From the NCBI RefSeq assembly GCF_029962605.1, contig NZ_CP124750.1, positions 1,736,001-1,800,000 on the forward strand: 64,000 nt of DNA, read 5' to 3'. Positions 41,887 through 53,407 of this stretch are shown one piece after another (position 1 is the first letter of the stretch; the number at the start of each line of letters is the position of its first letter). The translations under genes and the position numbers were made by a program. This DNA is from Serratia sarumanii. Its GTDB lineage: Bacteria; Pseudomonadota; Gammaproteobacteria; Enterobacterales; Enterobacteriaceae. Under the pieces are notes generated by a model, which was given only the letters and a program-made list of their open reading frames with translations, searched no databases and was not told the origin of the DNA.

Positions 41887-43287
41887 TTAGAAGCTTGCGT
41901 TACGTGGTGTGCGTGGGAACGGGATCACATCGCGCACGTTTTGCACGCCGGTGACATAGGCGATTAAACGTTCAAAACCCAGGCCGAAACCGGAATGCGG
42001 CACGGTGCCGTAACGACGCAGATCGCGATACCACCAGTAGTCTTCTTTATTCAGGCCCATCTCTTCCAGACGTTGATCGAGCATGTCGAGGCGTTCTTCA
42101 CGCTGCGAACCGCCGATGATTTCACCGATGCCCGGCGCCAGCACGTCCATGGCCGCGACGGTTTTACCGTCTTCGTTCATGCGCATATAGAACGCTTTGA
42201 TGTCTTTCGGGTAGTTCTTCACCACCACCGGCGCCTGGAAGTGTTTCTCCGCCAGATAACGTTCATGTTCGGAAGAGAGATCGATGCCCCAGGAAACCGG
42301 GTTTTCGAAGGTTTGGCCAGAGGCCAGCAGGATCTCAATGGCGTCGGTGTAGTCCACCTGGGCGAAATCGGAAGAGACGAAGCGCTCCAGACGAGAGATT
42401 GCGTCTTTATCCACGCGTTCGGCGAAGAATTTCAGATCGTCTGCACGTTCATCCAGCACCGCCTGGAACACATACTTCAGCATGCTTTCGGCCAGGCCGG
42501 CGACATCGTCCAGCGTCGCGAAGGCCACTTCCGGCTCGATCATCCAGAACTCCGCCAGGTGGCGGCTGGTGTTGGAGTTTTCGGCACGGAAGGTTGGGCC
42601 GAAGGTGTATACCTTGGACAGCGCACAGGCGTAAGTTTCGCCGTTCAGCTGGCCGGAAACGGTGAGGAAGGCTTCCTTACCGAAGAAGTCCTGGCTGAAA
42701 TCGACGGCGCCCTTGTCGGTGCGCGGCAGGTTTTCCAGATCCAGCGTGGACACGCGGAACATTTCGCCGGCGCCTTCGGTGTCGGAGGCGGTGATCAGCG
42801 GGGTGGACACCCAGAAATAACCATTTTCATGGAAGAAGCGGTGGATCGCCTGCGCCAGGGTATGACGCACGCGCGCCACGGCGCCGATCAGATTGGTGCG
42901 CGGGCGCAGGTGGGCCACTTCGCGCAGGTATTCGATGCTGTGGCGTTTGGCCGCCATTGGGTAAGTATCCGGATCGTCGACCCAGCCGACCACGTTGATC
43001 GCGGTGGCCTGCAGCTCAAAGCTCTGGCCTTCGCCCGGTGAGGCGACGACCTTGCCGGTAACTTCAACTGAGCAACCGGTGGTCAGGTGCAGCACTTCAT
43101 CCTGATAATTCGGCAGAGAATTATTAACGACGGCCTGTAACGGATCAAAGCAGGAACCGTCATAGACGGCCAGGAAGGAGATACCAGCTTTTGAATCTCT
43201 CCGGGTACGTACCCAGCCGCGTACGGTGACTTCACTGTCAACCGCAGCACGACCTTGCAGTACGTCGACTACAGGCACTACGCTCAT
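41887..43287 (-). CDS. asnS: Asparaginyl-tRNA synthetase AsnS
   Basis: Class IIb synthetase that charges tRNA-Asn. 466 aa, the E. coli length. An N-terminal OB fold (residues 1-110, [14 protein letters not shown]) binds the anticodon. Motif 2 ([21 protein letters not shown]) and motif 3 ([13 protein letters not shown]) mark the catalytic core. It is transcribed alone between pncB and ompF. Confidence 0.98.
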   Translation of the reverse strand: MSVVPVVDVLQGRAAVDSEVTVRGWVRTRRDSKAGISFLAVYDGSCFDPLQAVVNNSLPNYQDEVLHLTTGCSVEVTGKVVASPGEGQSFELQATAINVVGWVDDPDTYPMAAKRHSIEYLREVAHLRPRTNLIGAVARVRHTLAQAIHRFFHENGYFWVSTPLITASDTEGAGEMFRVSTLDLENLPRTDKGAVDFSQDFFGKEAFLTVSGQLNGETYACALSKVYTFGPTFRAENSNTSRHLAEFWMIEPEVAFATLDDVAGLAESMLKYVFQAVLDERADDLKFFAERVDKDAISRLERFVSSDFAQVDYTDAIEILLASGQTFENPVSWGIDLSSEHERYLAEKHFQAPVVVKNYPKDIKAFYMRMNEDGKTVAAMDVLAPGIGEIIGGSQREERLDMLDQRLEEMGLNKEDYWWYRDLRRYGTVPHSGFGLGFERLIAYVTGVQNVRDVIPFPRTPRNASF

Positions 43288-43443
43288 AGATTTCTCTCTT
43301 TAATAATTTGGTTTAGAAATAGCTTACAACCCAAGAATATGGGGGTAATGGCTATGTTACTTGCCGCGGTGCAGAGCACAAGCAGAAATCATCGGATTGG
43401 CGCAACATTTATCGTGGCTGGCTGAAAAGAGGGCGGTCGGGAT

Positions 43444-43480
43444 AAAACAAAAAAGCCGGCGCCTGAACCGGGCCGGCTTT
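43444..43480 (-). terminator. Terminator after pncB
   Basis: AAAGCCGGC and GCCGGCTTT flank an 11-base loop. On the minus strand TTTGTTTT follows, about 20 bases past the pncB stop. Confidence 0.85.
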
Positions 43481-43499
43481 CTCTCTATATATAGAAGGC

Positions 43500-44705
43500 T
43501 CAGCTGGCTTTCTTCACCAGCGGCAGATCGAAGGCCTTGCGCAGAGCCCTGACGAACGCCTGATCCTGGCAAATGGTTTTGCCGGGGCTGTCGGAGAGCT
43601 TGGCCACCGGCTTGCCTTTGCACTCGACCAGCTTGATCACGATATTCAGCGGTTTGACGCCGGGAATATCGCAGGTCAGGCGCGTGCCGATGCCGAAGCC
43701 GAGATTGATGCGCTGGTAGAAATGGCGATAGAGCGCCAGCGCTTTTTCCAGATCCAGGTTGTCCGAGAACACCAGCGTTTTGCTCATCGGATCGATGCCC
43801 AGCTTTTGATAATGGGCAATGGCCTTTTCACCCCACTCGACGGGATCGCCCGAATCATGGCGCAGCCCCTGATAACGTTCGGCGAACTGCGGGCCGAAGT
43901 CGCGCAGGAAGGCATCCATGGTGATACAGTCGGTGAGCGCGATGCCAAGCTGATCCGGGTATTCATCCAACCAGGCTTGCAAGGCGGCGCGCTGGCTGTT
44001 GGCCAGCACCGGGCTTATTTGCTGATGCGCCTGGAACCACTCATGCGCCTGAGTGCCGACCGGCGCCAGGCCGAGCTGATGCGCCAGATCGTAATTGCTG
44101 GTGCCCGACAGGTACGGGAATTCGGTCTGCAAGGTGCTGACGATGGCCTGTTGCACGCCTTGAGAGAAACGGCGACGGGTGCCGAAGTCCATCAGCTTGA
44201 AGCGCGAAAGATCCAGATCGCCCGCCAGCGTCTTGAACTGAGCCAGCTTGGTTTGCAGATGCGCCACCGCCTGTTCCGGCGTCGCCAACGGAGAGCGCCG
44301 ACGGTGCACCACTTCGCTGATCACCGCCAGCAACGGCACTTCCCACATGATCACTTCACGCCAGGGGCCGGCGATGCGGATTTGCAGCTTGCCGTCGCGG
44401 TTGTCTATGGTGACCTGCTGCGGATCGTAGCGGAACGTTCGCAGCCAGCTCAGGTAATCCTGACGGAAGAAGGGCAGACCCGAAAGATAAGCGAATTCGG
44501 CGTCGGTCAGCGCCAGCCGGCTCATCAACGCCACCTGCGCGCGGATCTCGTCGGCATATTCGCCCAGCAGTTCGTCGCCGCGGCAGCGGAATTCCGCCGC
44601 CACGCTGATCGCGGGATAGCGATGGAACACTGCTTGCTGCATATGAAGCTTATAAGCATCGGTATCAAGCAGTGATGTCAAAATCGGGGAAGCGTATTGA
44701 GTCAT
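43500..44705 (-). CDS. pncB: Nicotinate phosphoribosyltransferase PncB
   Basis: First step of NAD salvage from nicotinate, ATP-stimulated. 401 aa, near the E. coli length of 400. The phosphorylated histidine is probably H221 in PVGTQAHEW, and [15 protein letters not shown] and GIGTRLTCD are substrate-binding segments. The start [26 protein letters not shown] is family-typical. Confidence 0.97.
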   Translation of the reverse strand: MTQYASPILTSLLDTDAYKLHMQQAVFHRYPAISVAAEFRCRGDELLGEYADEIRAQVALMSRLALTDAEFAYLSGLPFFRQDYLSWLRTFRYDPQQVTIDNRDGKLQIRIAGPWREVIMWEVPLLAVISEVVHRRRSPLATPEQAVAHLQTKLAQFKTLAGDLDLSRFKLMDFGTRRRFSQGVQQAIVSTLQTEFPYLSGTSNYDLAHQLGLAPVGTQAHEWFQAHQQISPVLANSQRAALQAWLDEYPDQLGIALTDCITMDAFLRDFGPQFAERYQGLRHDSGDPVEWGEKAIAHYQKLGIDPMSKTLVFSDNLDLEKALALYRHFYQRINLGFGIGTRLTCDIPGVKPLNIVIKLVECKGKPVAKLSDSPGKTICQDQAFVRALRKAFDLPLVKKAS

Positions 44706-44960
44706 AGCGCGTTACAGCATCCTCGTCAGGCGCGTGTCCAAATCCGGATAATCATAAAAGTGGGGGTGGAGTATACCCGGATTATCCTGTTATTGAAGCT
44801 GCATCACACCATAAATCACCAAAGCGGGTCGAGGATTAAACGTGCCTTTATGGCGGCCTGATAGCGGCGGGGAGGAAAAAAAGCCAGATATGCCTGTAAG
44901 GTGAATGACTTAGCCTAATTAGTCATAAAAATTATAATGTTAATTATTTTAAACAGCGAA

Positions 44961-46673
44961 TCAGATATAGCCGGCCTGGGTATGCACGTTGACCCGATCC
45001 TTGCCGTTCTTTTTGCAAAAATAGAGCGCTTCGTCCGCCTGTTTGATCGCCGCTTGCAGCGCGGTGAATGCGTTGACCGGCGCAATGCCGCAGCTGGTGG
45101 TGAAACGCACTTGCCGTCCATCGGCCAGATTTAGCGTCAGGCGATGAGTGCGGGCGCGCAATTGCTCCATGATGTCCCGCGCGTTGTCCAACGAACAGTT
45201 GCCCAGCAGCACCGCGAACTCTTCGCCGCCGTAGCGGCAGAAGATGTCGCTGGCGCGGAACGCGCGTTGCAGCAGGTGGCTGAATGCCACCAGCGCCCGG
45301 TCGCCCACGTCGTGGCCATAGCTGTCGTTGAGCTGTTTGAAGTTGTCGATGTCGATCAGGCAAAAGGCTTGCGGGTAGCTGCCGTCGCCCAGCAGCTGAC
45401 ATTCAAGGAAGAATTTACGGCGGTTGTAAATATTGGTGAGCGGATCGAGGAAAGAAGAGGCCTCGAGCTCTTTAATCAGCAGTTGTTTCTCACTTTCCAG
45501 CGAGACCTTGTCCAACTGGTATTGCCTGAGCTGCTGAATGGCGTCGCTGATGGCGATCAATTCCTGGCTGTAGAAGGCGTCGTTGCGATCGATATTTATC
45601 TCGCCGCGCGACAGCCGCACGATATTGTTGTGGGTCTTGGTCAGCCAGCGGTTGATGCTGGTGCAGAACACCAGCGCCGGCAAAATGAACAGCAACACCA
45701 CCAGGCCGGCGAGTGCAATCATGCCGTAAATGGTCGTCTGGCTGTCGTAAATCTTGTGACGCGACGCGAGGGTTTCCAGTTCGAAGCTGCGTTGATACAG
45801 CGCCTGCGACAGCCCGCTCACATCGTCGACATAGCGCGAAATAAGCGCGGTGGGGTAGGGCTGATGGGTATCGATAGCGGTGTACAGCCCATGGGTAATC
45901 TGTTGGAGGCGCTCAGCGGAAACCTGGGCGAGCAATGCATTGACGATGTTGGTGATTTGTCCATCGTCGTAGTTGATCTTCATGAAGATCAATCGGGTGC
46001 TCAGCGCGTTCAGTACGCCGGTCAGCTGAATGGACTTCAGGTAGGCGTCTTTGCGAATGAGCGGTCTGACGTTGACGTCGATAATCTGATCGCTCAATTC
46101 CGTCAGTGACATATTCAGCCGGTTATTAAGGCGGATGGCCTCGAGAAACATAAAAGAGTCGGTATCCACCATCCGGGTATCGTAGGTGTAGCGGTAATAG
46201 CTCTTACTGGTTTGCGAGATGTAATAGGCGCTGTTGATGTTGAACAGATTGGCGTTGGTGTTATTGACCTGCGAAAGCTGCAGGTTGTCATTATCCAGCA
46301 GCTGTTCCATCAGGCTGATCATCGACAGCGCGGCGATTTTTTGCCGAACCCCGAGCTGTCTGGCGACCTCATCGTCCAGATGTTCGCGGATGCGGGTAAT
46401 TCTTTCGCGCGCCGCCCGATCGGCGGCCAAACATTGTGCTCGGGTGATTTGCGGATCGATCAGGCTCAAGCGTTTGAGGCGGTGCGCCTGCAAGGCAGCC
46501 TGAAAGGCTTCGGAGATTTCTTTGGCGCGATCAATTTTGTACAGATTGAGTTGGTTATCGCGGTAGTCGGTATGGGCTTCGAGCAGCTCATCGACGATGA
46601 ACAGAGAGAAGGAAGTCATCAGGCACAGGGTAAAAAAATAGATTGCGTATTTAATTTTCATAGTGCGAGTCAT
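44961..46673 (-). CDS. Membrane-bound diguanylate cyclase (GGEEF) with unrecognised periplasmic sensor
   Basis: Makes cyclic di-GMP from GTP. The 570 aa start with a membrane helix (8-28), then a largely alpha-helical periplasmic region (about 30-313) that I cannot assign to a known sensor family, a second helix (314-338), a HAMP-like and coiled linker (339-405) and a GGDEF domain (about 406-560). The active site is intact as GGEEF at 482-486, and the inhibitory I-site RASD (473-476) lies exactly five residues before it. The ATG at 46673 follows AGGA at good spacing; the ATG at 46661 is an alternative. It is absent from this position in E. coli, where pncB is next to pepN. Confidence 0.9.
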   Translation of the reverse strand: MTRTMKIKYAIYFFTLCLMTSFSLFIVDELLEAHTDYRDNQLNLYKIDRAKEISEAFQAALQAHRLKRLSLIDPQITRAQCLAADRAARERITRIREHLDDEVARQLGVRQKIAALSMISLMEQLLDNDNLQLSQVNNTNANLFNINSAYYISQTSKSYYRYTYDTRMVDTDSFMFLEAIRLNNRLNMSLTELSDQIIDVNVRPLIRKDAYLKSIQLTGVLNALSTRLIFMKINYDDGQITNIVNALLAQVSAERLQQITHGLYTAIDTHQPYPTALISRYVDDVSGLSQALYQRSFELETLASRHKIYDSQTTIYGMIALAGLVVLLFILPALVFCTSINRWLTKTHNNIVRLSRGEINIDRNDAFYSQELIAISDAIQQLRQYQLDKVSLESEKQLLIKELEASSFLDPLTNIYNRRKFFLECQLLGDGSYPQAFCLIDIDNFKQLNDSYGHDVGDRALVAFSHLLQRAFRASDIFCRYGGEEFAVLLGNCSLDNARDIMEQLRARTHRLTLNLADGRQVRFTTSCGIAPVNAFTALQAAIKQADEALYFCKKNGKDRVNVHTQAGYI

Positions 46674-46997
46674 CCTGATCCTGATGCCGCAATTATACCA
46701 CCATGCCGCCTGCGTCGCCTCAACTATGCCGGCGCCCTCCGGTGGCGGTTTTTTAGCATTAAATGCTGATTTTTATTTAGCCATTGGTCACCTGCGCTAT
46801 CGCCTGGCGGGCGATTTATGATTTGCCTCTGATTTCTCTCTCGTGGTCGCCCGGCGGCTCTGGGCTTTTCGGCCAGCTGTGATACAGTTTATTCACAATT
46901 CAGGCCCACCGCGCGCCGCAGGGGAACACTCCGGCTGCGGTACGAAGCAGAAGAGCGGCCTGGCACCTATAACTCACCGAGACGTTTAAGGGTTTTT
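46674..46997. other. Divergent promoter region between the diguanylate cyclase and pepN
   Basis: About 320 bases without a supportable gene. The right half should hold the pepN promoter. TGTGA and TCACA occur at 46878-46897 but with ten bases between them, so this is not a normal CRP site. Confidence 0.4.
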
Positions 46998-49616
46998 ATG
47001 ACACAACAGCCACAGGCAAAATACCGCCACGATTATCGCGCGCCCGATTACACCACGACCGATATCGATTTGGACTTCAGTCTGGACGCGGAAACCACGC
47101 GCGTGACCGCCGTCAGTAAAATAAAACGTCAGGGCGCGGCCGGCGCACCGTTGGTGCTGGATGGCGAAGATCTGACGCTGGTGAGCATTCAGGTGGACGG
47201 CCAACCGTGGAGCGCCTACCGCCAGCAGGATAACCAACTGATCATCGAAGCGTTGCCGGCACAATTCACTCTTACCATCGTCAACGACATTCACCCGGCG
47301 AAAAACACCGCGCTGGAAGGGCTGTACCTGTCCGGCGATGCGCTGTGCACGCAATGCGAAGCCGAAGGTTTCCACCACATTACCTATTATCAGGATCGCC
47401 CGGACGTGCTGGCGCGCTTTACCACCCGCATCGAGGCCGACAAGGCGCGCTATCCGTTCCTGCTGTCGAACGGCAACCGCATCGGCCAGGGCGAATTGGC
47501 CGATGGCCGCCACTGGGTGCAATGGCAGGATCCGTTCCCGAAACCTTGCTACCTGTTCGCGCTGGTGGCGGGAGACTTCGACGTGCTGCGCGACAGCTTC
47601 ACCACCCGTTCCGGCCGTAAGGTCGCGCTGGAGCTGTTCGTCGATCGCGGCAACCTGGATCGCGCCGACTGGGCGATGACGTCGCTGAAGAACTCGATGA
47701 AGTGGGACGAGACCCGCTTCGGCCTGGAATACGATCTCGACATTTATATGATTGTGGCGGTCGATTTCTTCAATATGGGCGCGATGGAGAACAAAGGGTT
47801 AAACATCTTTAACTCCAAATACGTGCTGGCGAAGGCGGAAACCGCCACCGACAAGGATTACCTGAACATTGAAGCGGTGATCGGCCACGAATACTTCCAC
47901 AACTGGACCGGTAACCGCGTAACCTGCCGCGACTGGTTCCAGCTCAGCCTGAAAGAGGGGCTGACGGTGTTCCGCGACCAGGAGTTCAGTTCCGATCTGG
48001 GATCGCGTTCGGTCAACCGCATCGACAACGTGCGCGTGATGCGCGGCGCGCAGTTCGCCGAAGACGCCAGCCCGATGGCACACGCCATCCGCCCGGACAA
48101 AGTGATCGAGATGAACAACTTCTACACCCTGACGGTGTATGAAAAGGGTTCCGAAGTGATCCGCATGATGCACACCTTGCTGGGGGAGGAGAACTTCCAG
48201 AAAGGGATGCAGCTCTATTTCGAACGCCACGACGGCAGCGCCGCCACCTGCGACGATTTCGTGCAGGCGATGGAGGACGCGTCCAACGTCGATCTGTCGC
48301 GCTTCCGCCGTTGGTATAGCCAGTCCGGCACGCCGCTGTTGACGGTTCGCGACGATTACGACGCGGAAACCCAGCAGTATCGTCTGCATGTCAGCCAGCA
48401 AACCGCGCCGACCGCCGATCAGCCGGAGAAATTGCCGCTGCATATCCCGCTGGATATCGAACTGTACGACAGCGAAGGCAACGTCATTCCATTGCAAAAG
48501 GGCGGCCTGCCGGTCAATAACGTGCTGAACGTCACCGAAGCGGAGCAAACCTTCGTGTTCGACGGCGTGGCGCATAAGCCGGTGCCGTCGCTGCTGCGCG
48601 AATTCTCCGCGCCGGTGAAGCTGGACTATCCGTACAGCGATCAGCAGCTGACCTTCCTGATGCAGCACGCGCGCAATGAATTTGCGCGTTGGGATGCGGC
48701 GCAGAGCCTGCTGGCGACCTATATCAAGCTGAACGTGGCGCGGCACCAGCAGAAGCAGCCGCTGTCGCTGCCGCTGCACGTGGCCGATGCGTTCCGCGCA
48801 GTGCTGTTGGACGAAAAACTGGATCCGGCGCTGGCGGCGCAGATCCTGACGTTGCCGTCGGAGAACGAAATCGCCGAGCTGTTCGCCACCATCGATCCGG
48901 AAGCGATCGCCGCGGTGCATGAAGCGATCGTTCGCTGCCTGGCGCGGGAGCTGGCCGATGAGTGGCTGGCGGTATATCACGCCAACAAGACCGACGGCTA
49001 CCGCGTGGAGCACGCCGAGATCGCCAAGCGCGCCTTGCGTAATGTGTGCCTGGGCTATCTGGCGTTCGGCGAAGATGTGGCGCTGGCGGATCAGCTGGTG
49101 AGCGAACAGTATCGCCAGGCGGACAACATGACCGACTCGCTGGCGGCGCTGTCTGCTGCGGTCGCGGCCCAGCTGCCGTGCCGCGATGCGCTGCTGGCGG
49201 CGTTCGACGAACGCTGGCATCAGGATGGCCTGGTGATGGATAAATGGTTCGTGCTGCAGGGCAGCAGCCCGGCGGCAGACGTGCTGAGCAAGGTGCGCGC
49301 GCTGCTGCAACACCGTTCGTTCAGCCTGAGCAACCCGAACCGCACCCGTTCGCTGATCGGCGGCTTCGCTTCCGGCAACCCGGCGGCGTTCCATGCCGCG
49401 GACGGCAGCGGCTATCAGTTCCTGGCGGAGATCCTCAGCGATCTCAACCAGCGCAACCCGCAGATCGCCGCGCGCCTGATTGAACCGCTGATTCGCCTGA
49501 AGCGTTACGACGCGGGCCGCCAGGCGCTGATGCGCAAGGCGCTGGAACAGCTGAAAGGATTGGAAAACCTGTCCGGCGATCTGTACGAGAAGATCAGCAA
49601 GGCGCTCGACGCCTGA
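46998..49616 (+). CDS. pepN: Aminopeptidase N
   Basis: Main broad-specificity zinc aminopeptidase of the cytosol (M1 family). 872 aa (E. coli 870). The exopeptidase motif GAMEN is followed by the zinc site HEYFHNWTGNRVT with the third ligand Glu in LKEGLTVFRDQEF. The C-terminal helical domain is complete. It is transcribed alone, with a strong terminator after it. Confidence 0.98.
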   Translation: MTQQPQAKYRHDYRAPDYTTTDIDLDFSLDAETTRVTAVSKIKRQGAAGAPLVLDGEDLTLVSIQVDGQPWSAYRQQDNQLIIEALPAQFTLTIVNDIHPAKNTALEGLYLSGDALCTQCEAEGFHHITYYQDRPDVLARFTTRIEADKARYPFLLSNGNRIGQGELADGRHWVQWQDPFPKPCYLFALVAGDFDVLRDSFTTRSGRKVALELFVDRGNLDRADWAMTSLKNSMKWDETRFGLEYDLDIYMIVAVDFFNMGAMENKGLNIFNSKYVLAKAETATDKDYLNIEAVIGHEYFHNWTGNRVTCRDWFQLSLKEGLTVFRDQEFSSDLGSRSVNRIDNVRVMRGAQFAEDASPMAHAIRPDKVIEMNNFYTLTVYEKGSEVIRMMHTLLGEENFQKGMQLYFERHDGSAATCDDFVQAMEDASNVDLSRFRRWYSQSGTPLLTVRDDYDAETQQYRLHVSQQTAPTADQPEKLPLHIPLDIELYDSEGNVIPLQKGGLPVNNVLNVTEAEQTFVFDGVAHKPVPSLLREFSAPVKLDYPYSDQQLTFLMQHARNEFARWDAAQSLLATYIKLNVARHQQKQPLSLPLHVADAFRAVLLDEKLDPALAAQILTLPSENEIAELFATIDPEAIAAVHEAIVRCLARELADEWLAVYHANKTDGYRVEHAEIAKRALRNVCLGYLAFGEDVALADQLVSEQYRQADNMTDSLAALSAAVAAQLPCRDALLAAFDERWHQDGLVMDKWFVLQGSSPAADVLSKVRALLQHRSFSLSNPNRTRSLIGGFASGNPAAFHAADGSGYQFLAEILSDLNQRNPQIAARLIEPLIRLKRYDAGRQALMRKALEQLKGLENLSGDLYEKISKALDA

Positions 49617-49637
49617 TCTTTTCGCGTTGGATAGATC

Positions 49638-49665
49638 AAGGGACGGCCTGCGCCGTCCCTTTTTT
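49638..49665 (+). terminator. Terminator after pepN
   Basis: AGGGACGG, a six-base loop and CCGTCCCT followed by TTTTT, between the convergent pepN and ssuB. Confidence 0.88.
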
Positions 49666-49672
49666 CATCCCT

Positions 49673-50446
49673 TCAATTCGCCGCCCGACGGCCGCTGGCC
49701 GCTGTGGCCGGCGGTGATAACACCCGCTCCAGCACTTCGGCCTCCAGTTCCGCTAGCCGGGCCGAGCCTTTGCGGCGCGGCCGCGGCAGATCGAGAGTCA
49801 GATCCAGCCCGATGCGGCCCTCTTCAATCAGGATCACCCGATCCGCCAGCGCGATGGCTTCGCTGACGTCGTGCGTGACCAGCAGTATGGTAAAACCGTG
49901 CTGTTGCCACAGCGTTTCTATCAGCCCCTGCATCTCGATGCGCGTCAGGGCATCCAACGCCCCGAGCGGTTCGTCCAGCAGCAGCAGGCGAGGGCGGTGG
50001 ATCAGCGCGCGCGCCAGGGCGACCCGCTGCTTTTGCCCGCCGGACAGCGCCGCCGGCCAGTCGCGGGCGCGATCCGCCAAACCGACCGCGTCCAGCGCCT
50101 GCAGCGCCGCGTCGCGCCACTGGCCGCGCAGCCCCAGGCCCACGTTGTCGATCACCGTTTTCCACGGCAGCAGGCGCGCATCCTGAAACATCAGCCGGGT
50201 ATCCTCTTTAGCGGCGGCAAGTGGCGCGTTGCCGCTGAGCAGCGCGCCGCTGCTGGGCTGTTCCAGGCCGGCCAACAGGCGCAGCAGGGTGCTCTTGCCG
50301 CAGCCGCTGCGGCCGACCACCGCCACGAACTGCCCGGCGGAAATGCGCAGCTGAATATTGTCCAGCACGGTGCGGTTGCCGTAACCTTTGCCGATGGACT
50401 CCAGCGTCACCGGCGTGCCTTGCGCAAGGCGAGCGGGAAGGGTCAT
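49673..50446 (-). CDS. ssuB: Sulfonate ABC transporter ATP-binding protein SsuB
   Basis: ATPase of the alkanesulfonate importer. Walker [12 protein letters not shown], signature [15 protein letters not shown] and Walker [13 protein letters not shown] are intact. The ATG at 50446 follows GGGAGAAG and overlaps the ssuC stop as ATGA; the frame runs 16 codons further upstream into ssuC without similarity. Last gene of ssuEADCB. Confidence 0.95.
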   Translation of the reverse strand: MTLPARLAQGTPVTLESIGKGYGNRTVLDNIQLRISAGQFVAVVGRSGCGKSTLLRLLAGLEQPSSGALLSGNAPLAAAKEDTRLMFQDARLLPWKTVIDNVGLGLRGQWRDAALQALDAVGLADRARDWPAALSGGQKQRVALARALIHRPRLLLLDEPLGALDALTRIEMQGLIETLWQQHGFTILLVTHDVSEAIALADRVILIEEGRIGLDLTLDLPRPRRKGSARLAELEAEVLERVLSPPATAASGRRAAN

Positions 50447-51237
50447 AGCGCTTCTCCCTGTTTCAGTTGATAGGCCGGATGCCAGCGCAACCAAACGCGC
50501 TCCAGCAGTTGCGCGCCCACGTCCGCCAGCTTGCCGAGCAGGGCGTACAGCACGATCGCCACCACCACCACGTCGGTTTGCAGAAATTCACGCGCGTTCA
50601 TCGCCAGGTAGCCGATGCCCGAATTGGCCGAGATGGTTTCGGCGACGATCAGCGTCAGCCACATGAAGCCGAGAGCGAAACGCACGCCGACCATAATCGA
50701 CGGCAGCGCGCCCGGCAGTACCACCTGTGTAAACAGGCGGAAACCGCTTAAGCCGTAGCTGCGGGCCATCTCCAACAGGCCGCGATCGATGTTTTTGATG
50801 CCGTGATAAGTATTGAGATAAATCGGGAACAGCGTACCGAGCGCCACCAGAAAGATCTTGGCGGATTCATCGATGCCGAACCACAGGATCACCAGCGGGA
50901 TCAGCGCCAGGTGCGGCACGTTGCGGATCATTTGCACCGAGCTGTCCAGCAGGCGTTCGCCCCAGCGCGACAGCCCGGTAATAAAGCCGAGGATCAGCCC
51001 GATGCTGCCGCCGATGGCAAAGCCGATCAGCGCGCGCTGGCTGCTGATGCTCAGGTGCTGCCACAGTTCGCCGCTTTGGCTCAGGCTCCAGAAGGCGGCC
51101 AGCACCGCGCTCGGCGCCGGCAAAATGCGGTTGGACAGCCAGCCGGTTTCTACGGCGATCTGCCAGAGGATCACCAGCGCCAGTGGCAGCGCCCAGGGGG
51201 CCAGCCGATACAGGATGCGTTGCGCGTTCTTTGCCAT
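50443..51237 (-). CDS. ssuC: Sulfonate ABC transporter permease SsuC
   Basis: Inner-membrane permease of the alkanesulfonate importer, 264 aa (E. coli 263) with about six helices. The cytoplasmic coupling loop [26 protein letters not shown] is the EAA motif that meets SsuB. The ATG at 51237 follows GAGGAG and lies 11 bases after ssuD. Longer in-frame upstream sequence overlaps ssuD and is an artefact of the open frame. Confidence 0.95.
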   Translation of the reverse strand: MAKNAQRILYRLAPWALPLALVILWQIAVETGWLSNRILPAPSAVLAAFWSLSQSGELWQHLSISSQRALIGFAIGGSIGLILGFITGLSRWGERLLDSSVQMIRNVPHLALIPLVILWFGIDESAKIFLVALGTLFPIYLNTYHGIKNIDRGLLEMARSYGLSGFRLFTQVVLPGALPSIMVGVRFALGFMWLTLIVAETISANSGIGYLAMNAREFLQTDVVVVAIVLYALLGKLADVGAQLLERVWLRWHPAYQLKQGEAL

Positions 51238-51248
51238 CGGGGCGCTCC

Positions 51249-52397
51249 TCAGCTCTGCGACACTTTTTGCGGAACATAAATGTTGGCCACCACTTCGCCC
51301 TGCGGGCGCACCGGCTGAAGGCGCGCGGGCGTTTCCTCCTGCGCCAGATCGAGGTGCGGGAGCAGCAGTTCGCCGACGCGGTAGGCCTCTTCCAGATGCG
51401 GATAGCCGGAGAGAATAAAGGTGTCGATGCCCAGATCGGCATATTCCTGCATGCGCGCCGCGACCGTCGGGCCATCGCCCACCAGCGCGGTGCCGGCGCC
51501 GCCGCGCACCAGGCCGATGCCGGCCCACAGGTTCGGGCTGATCTCCAGGTTGTCCTTCTTGCCGCCGTGCAGCGCCGCCATGCGCCGTTGGCCGACGGAG
51601 TCGAAGCGCGCAAAGGCCTGCTGCGCGTCGGCGATGGTTTCCTCATCGAGATGTGCGATCAGCCGATCGGCGGCGCGCCAGGCCTCTTCGGTGGTTTCCC
51701 GCACGATGACATGCAGGCGGATACCGAAGCGTACCTGGCGGCCTTTCGCCGCCGCTTTGGCGCGCACCTCTTCGATTTTCTCTTTAACCTGCGCCGGCGG
51801 CTCTCCCCAGGTGAGATACATTTCTACCTGTTCGGCGGCCAGATCCTGCGCGGCGGCGGAGGATCCGCCGAAATAGAGCGGCGGGCGCGGCTGCTGCACC
51901 GGCGGGAACAGCAGTTTGGCGCCTTTCACCTGAATGTGCTTGCCGTCGAAATCGACGGTTTCGCCTTCCAGCACCCGGCGCCAAATGTGGGTGAACTCGG
52001 TTGAGGCTTCGTAGCGCTCTTCATGATTGAGATGCAACCCCTCCGCCGCCAGCTCTTCCGGATCGCCGCCGGTGACCAGATTGAACAACGCGCGCCCGTT
52101 GGACAGGCGATCCAGCGTTGCCGCCTGGCGCGCCGCCAGCGTAGGGGAGATGATGCCCGGCCGCAGCGCGACCAAAAATTTCAGCCGCTGGGTGACCGGG
52201 ATCAGCGAGGCGGCCACCAGCCAGGAGTCTTCGCACGAGCGGCCGGTGGGGATCAATACGCCGCCGAATCCCAGCCGATCCGCCGCCTGGGCGATCTGCT
52301 GCAAGTAACCGTGATCGACGCTGCGCGCCCCCTGTGCGCTGCCGAGATAGTGGCCGTCGCCGTGGGTGGGTAAAAACCAGAAAACGTTCAGGCTCAT
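51249..52397 (-). CDS. ssuD: FMNH2-dependent alkanesulfonate monooxygenase SsuD
   Basis: Two-component flavin monooxygenase that releases sulfite and an aldehyde from alkanesulfonates using reduced FMN from SsuE. 382 aa, bacterial luciferase-like TIM barrel. The start [19 protein letters not shown] and the mobile-loop region [18 protein letters not shown] are characteristic. Lies between ssuA and ssuC with short gaps. Confidence 0.97.
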   Translation of the reverse strand: MSLNVFWFLPTHGDGHYLGSAQGARSVDHGYLQQIAQAADRLGFGGVLIPTGRSCEDSWLVAASLIPVTQRLKFLVALRPGIISPTLAARQAATLDRLSNGRALFNLVTGGDPEELAAEGLHLNHEERYEASTEFTHIWRRVLEGETVDFDGKHIQVKGAKLLFPPVQQPRPPLYFGGSSAAAQDLAAEQVEMYLTWGEPPAQVKEKIEEVRAKAAAKGRQVRFGIRLHVIVRETTEEAWRAADRLIAHLDEETIADAQQAFARFDSVGQRRMAALHGGKKDNLEISPNLWAGIGLVRGGAGTALVGDGPTVAARMQEYADLGIDTFILSGYPHLEEAYRVGELLLPHLDLAQEETPARLQPVRPQGEVVANIYVPQKVSQS

Positions 52398-52417
52398 CGT
52401 CAGTGTTCTCCCATTGT

Positions 52418-53383
52418 TTATTGCGCGCTTGGGCGCCAGATGCGTTGCGAGATGTCGACCTTCACCGGCACCAGCCGGTTGGCGTAAAACAGGTCGGCGG
52501 TTTGCTGCTGCGCGGCGATCGTCTGCGCATCGAGCGGTGTGATGGCGGTCGGCGGGCGGTGATCCAGATAGCTGGCGATCACCGGTTCGGGCAGCCCCAT
52601 GGCGTTGGCCAGCAGGGTCACGCTTTGCGCCCGGTCGCTGCGGGTGAGCGCATCGGCCTGGGTCAGCACGGTCAGAACCTGGCTGATAAAGCTGCCATTG
52701 GCTTCGGCGTAGGGGCGCGCCGCCAGATAGAAGGAACCGGTCTGGTTCAGATCGGTGCCGTCGCCGAGCACCCGTACGCCGCCCTGCAGCAGCGCGGCGG
52801 AATAATAAGGATCCCAGATGGCCCAGGCATCGACGTTGCCCTGCTGGAAGGCGGCGCGCGCATCGGCGGGGGTCAGATAGGCGGGCTGGATATCCGTAAA
52901 TTTCAGGCCGGCCTTTTGCAGCGATCGCAACAGCAGGTTGTGCGAGCTGGATCCTTTCTGGAAAGCGACCTTATGGCCTTTCAGATCGGCGACGGTTTTG
53001 ATCGGGCTATTTTCCGGCACCAGGATCACCTCCGCCTTCGGTTTGGGCGGCTCGACGCCGACATACAGCAGGTCCGCGCCGGCGGCCTGCGCGAAGATCG
53101 GCGGAATATCGCCGGTGCTGCCCAGATCGATGCTGCCGACGTTCAAGGCCTCGAGCATTTGCGGGCCGGCGGGAAACTCGATCCAGCTGATGCGGGTGGC
53201 GGGGAAACGTTCCTCCAGCAGCCGGTGGCTCTTCGCCAGCACCAGGCTGACCGATCCTTTTTGGTAGCCGATGCGGAACTGCGCCGGATCCTGCGCGGCG
53301 GCGGCAGTGGCCCAAACCAACGACAGCAGGCCGGTGAGGGTAGCGGCGCTGAGCCAGCGCCGTAAAGCGATGCGTTCTTTCAT
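52418..53383 (-). CDS. ssuA: Sulfonate-binding periplasmic protein SsuA
   Basis: Substrate-binding protein of the alkanesulfonate importer, 321 aa. A signal peptide ends at AAAA-QDP (about residue 30). [14 protein letters not shown] and [18 protein letters not shown] are typical of the aliphatic sulfonate binders. It follows ssuE by 24 bases and precedes ssuD by 20. Confidence 0.95.
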   Translation of the reverse strand: MKERIALRRWLSAATLTGLLSLVWATAAAAQDPAQFRIGYQKGSVSLVLAKSHRLLEERFPATRISWIEFPAGPQMLEALNVGSIDLGSTGDIPPIFAQAAGADLLYVGVEPPKPKAEVILVPENSPIKTVADLKGHKVAFQKGSSSHNLLLRSLQKAGLKFTDIQPAYLTPADARAAFQQGNVDAWAIWDPYYSAALLQGGVRVLGDGTDLNQTGSFYLAARPYAEANGSFISQVLTVLTQADALTRSDRAQSVTLLANAMGLPEPVIASYLDHRPPTAITPLDAQTIAAQQQTADLFYANRLVPVKVDISQRIWRPSAQ

Positions 53384-53407
53384 TCAGGCTCTCCTTTTCC
53401 AGGCCTT

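Noticed and set aside
46878..46897. CRP site before pepN (TGTGA and TCACA).
   Set aside because: The half sites are ten bases apart instead of six, so CRP could not bind in its normal geometry.
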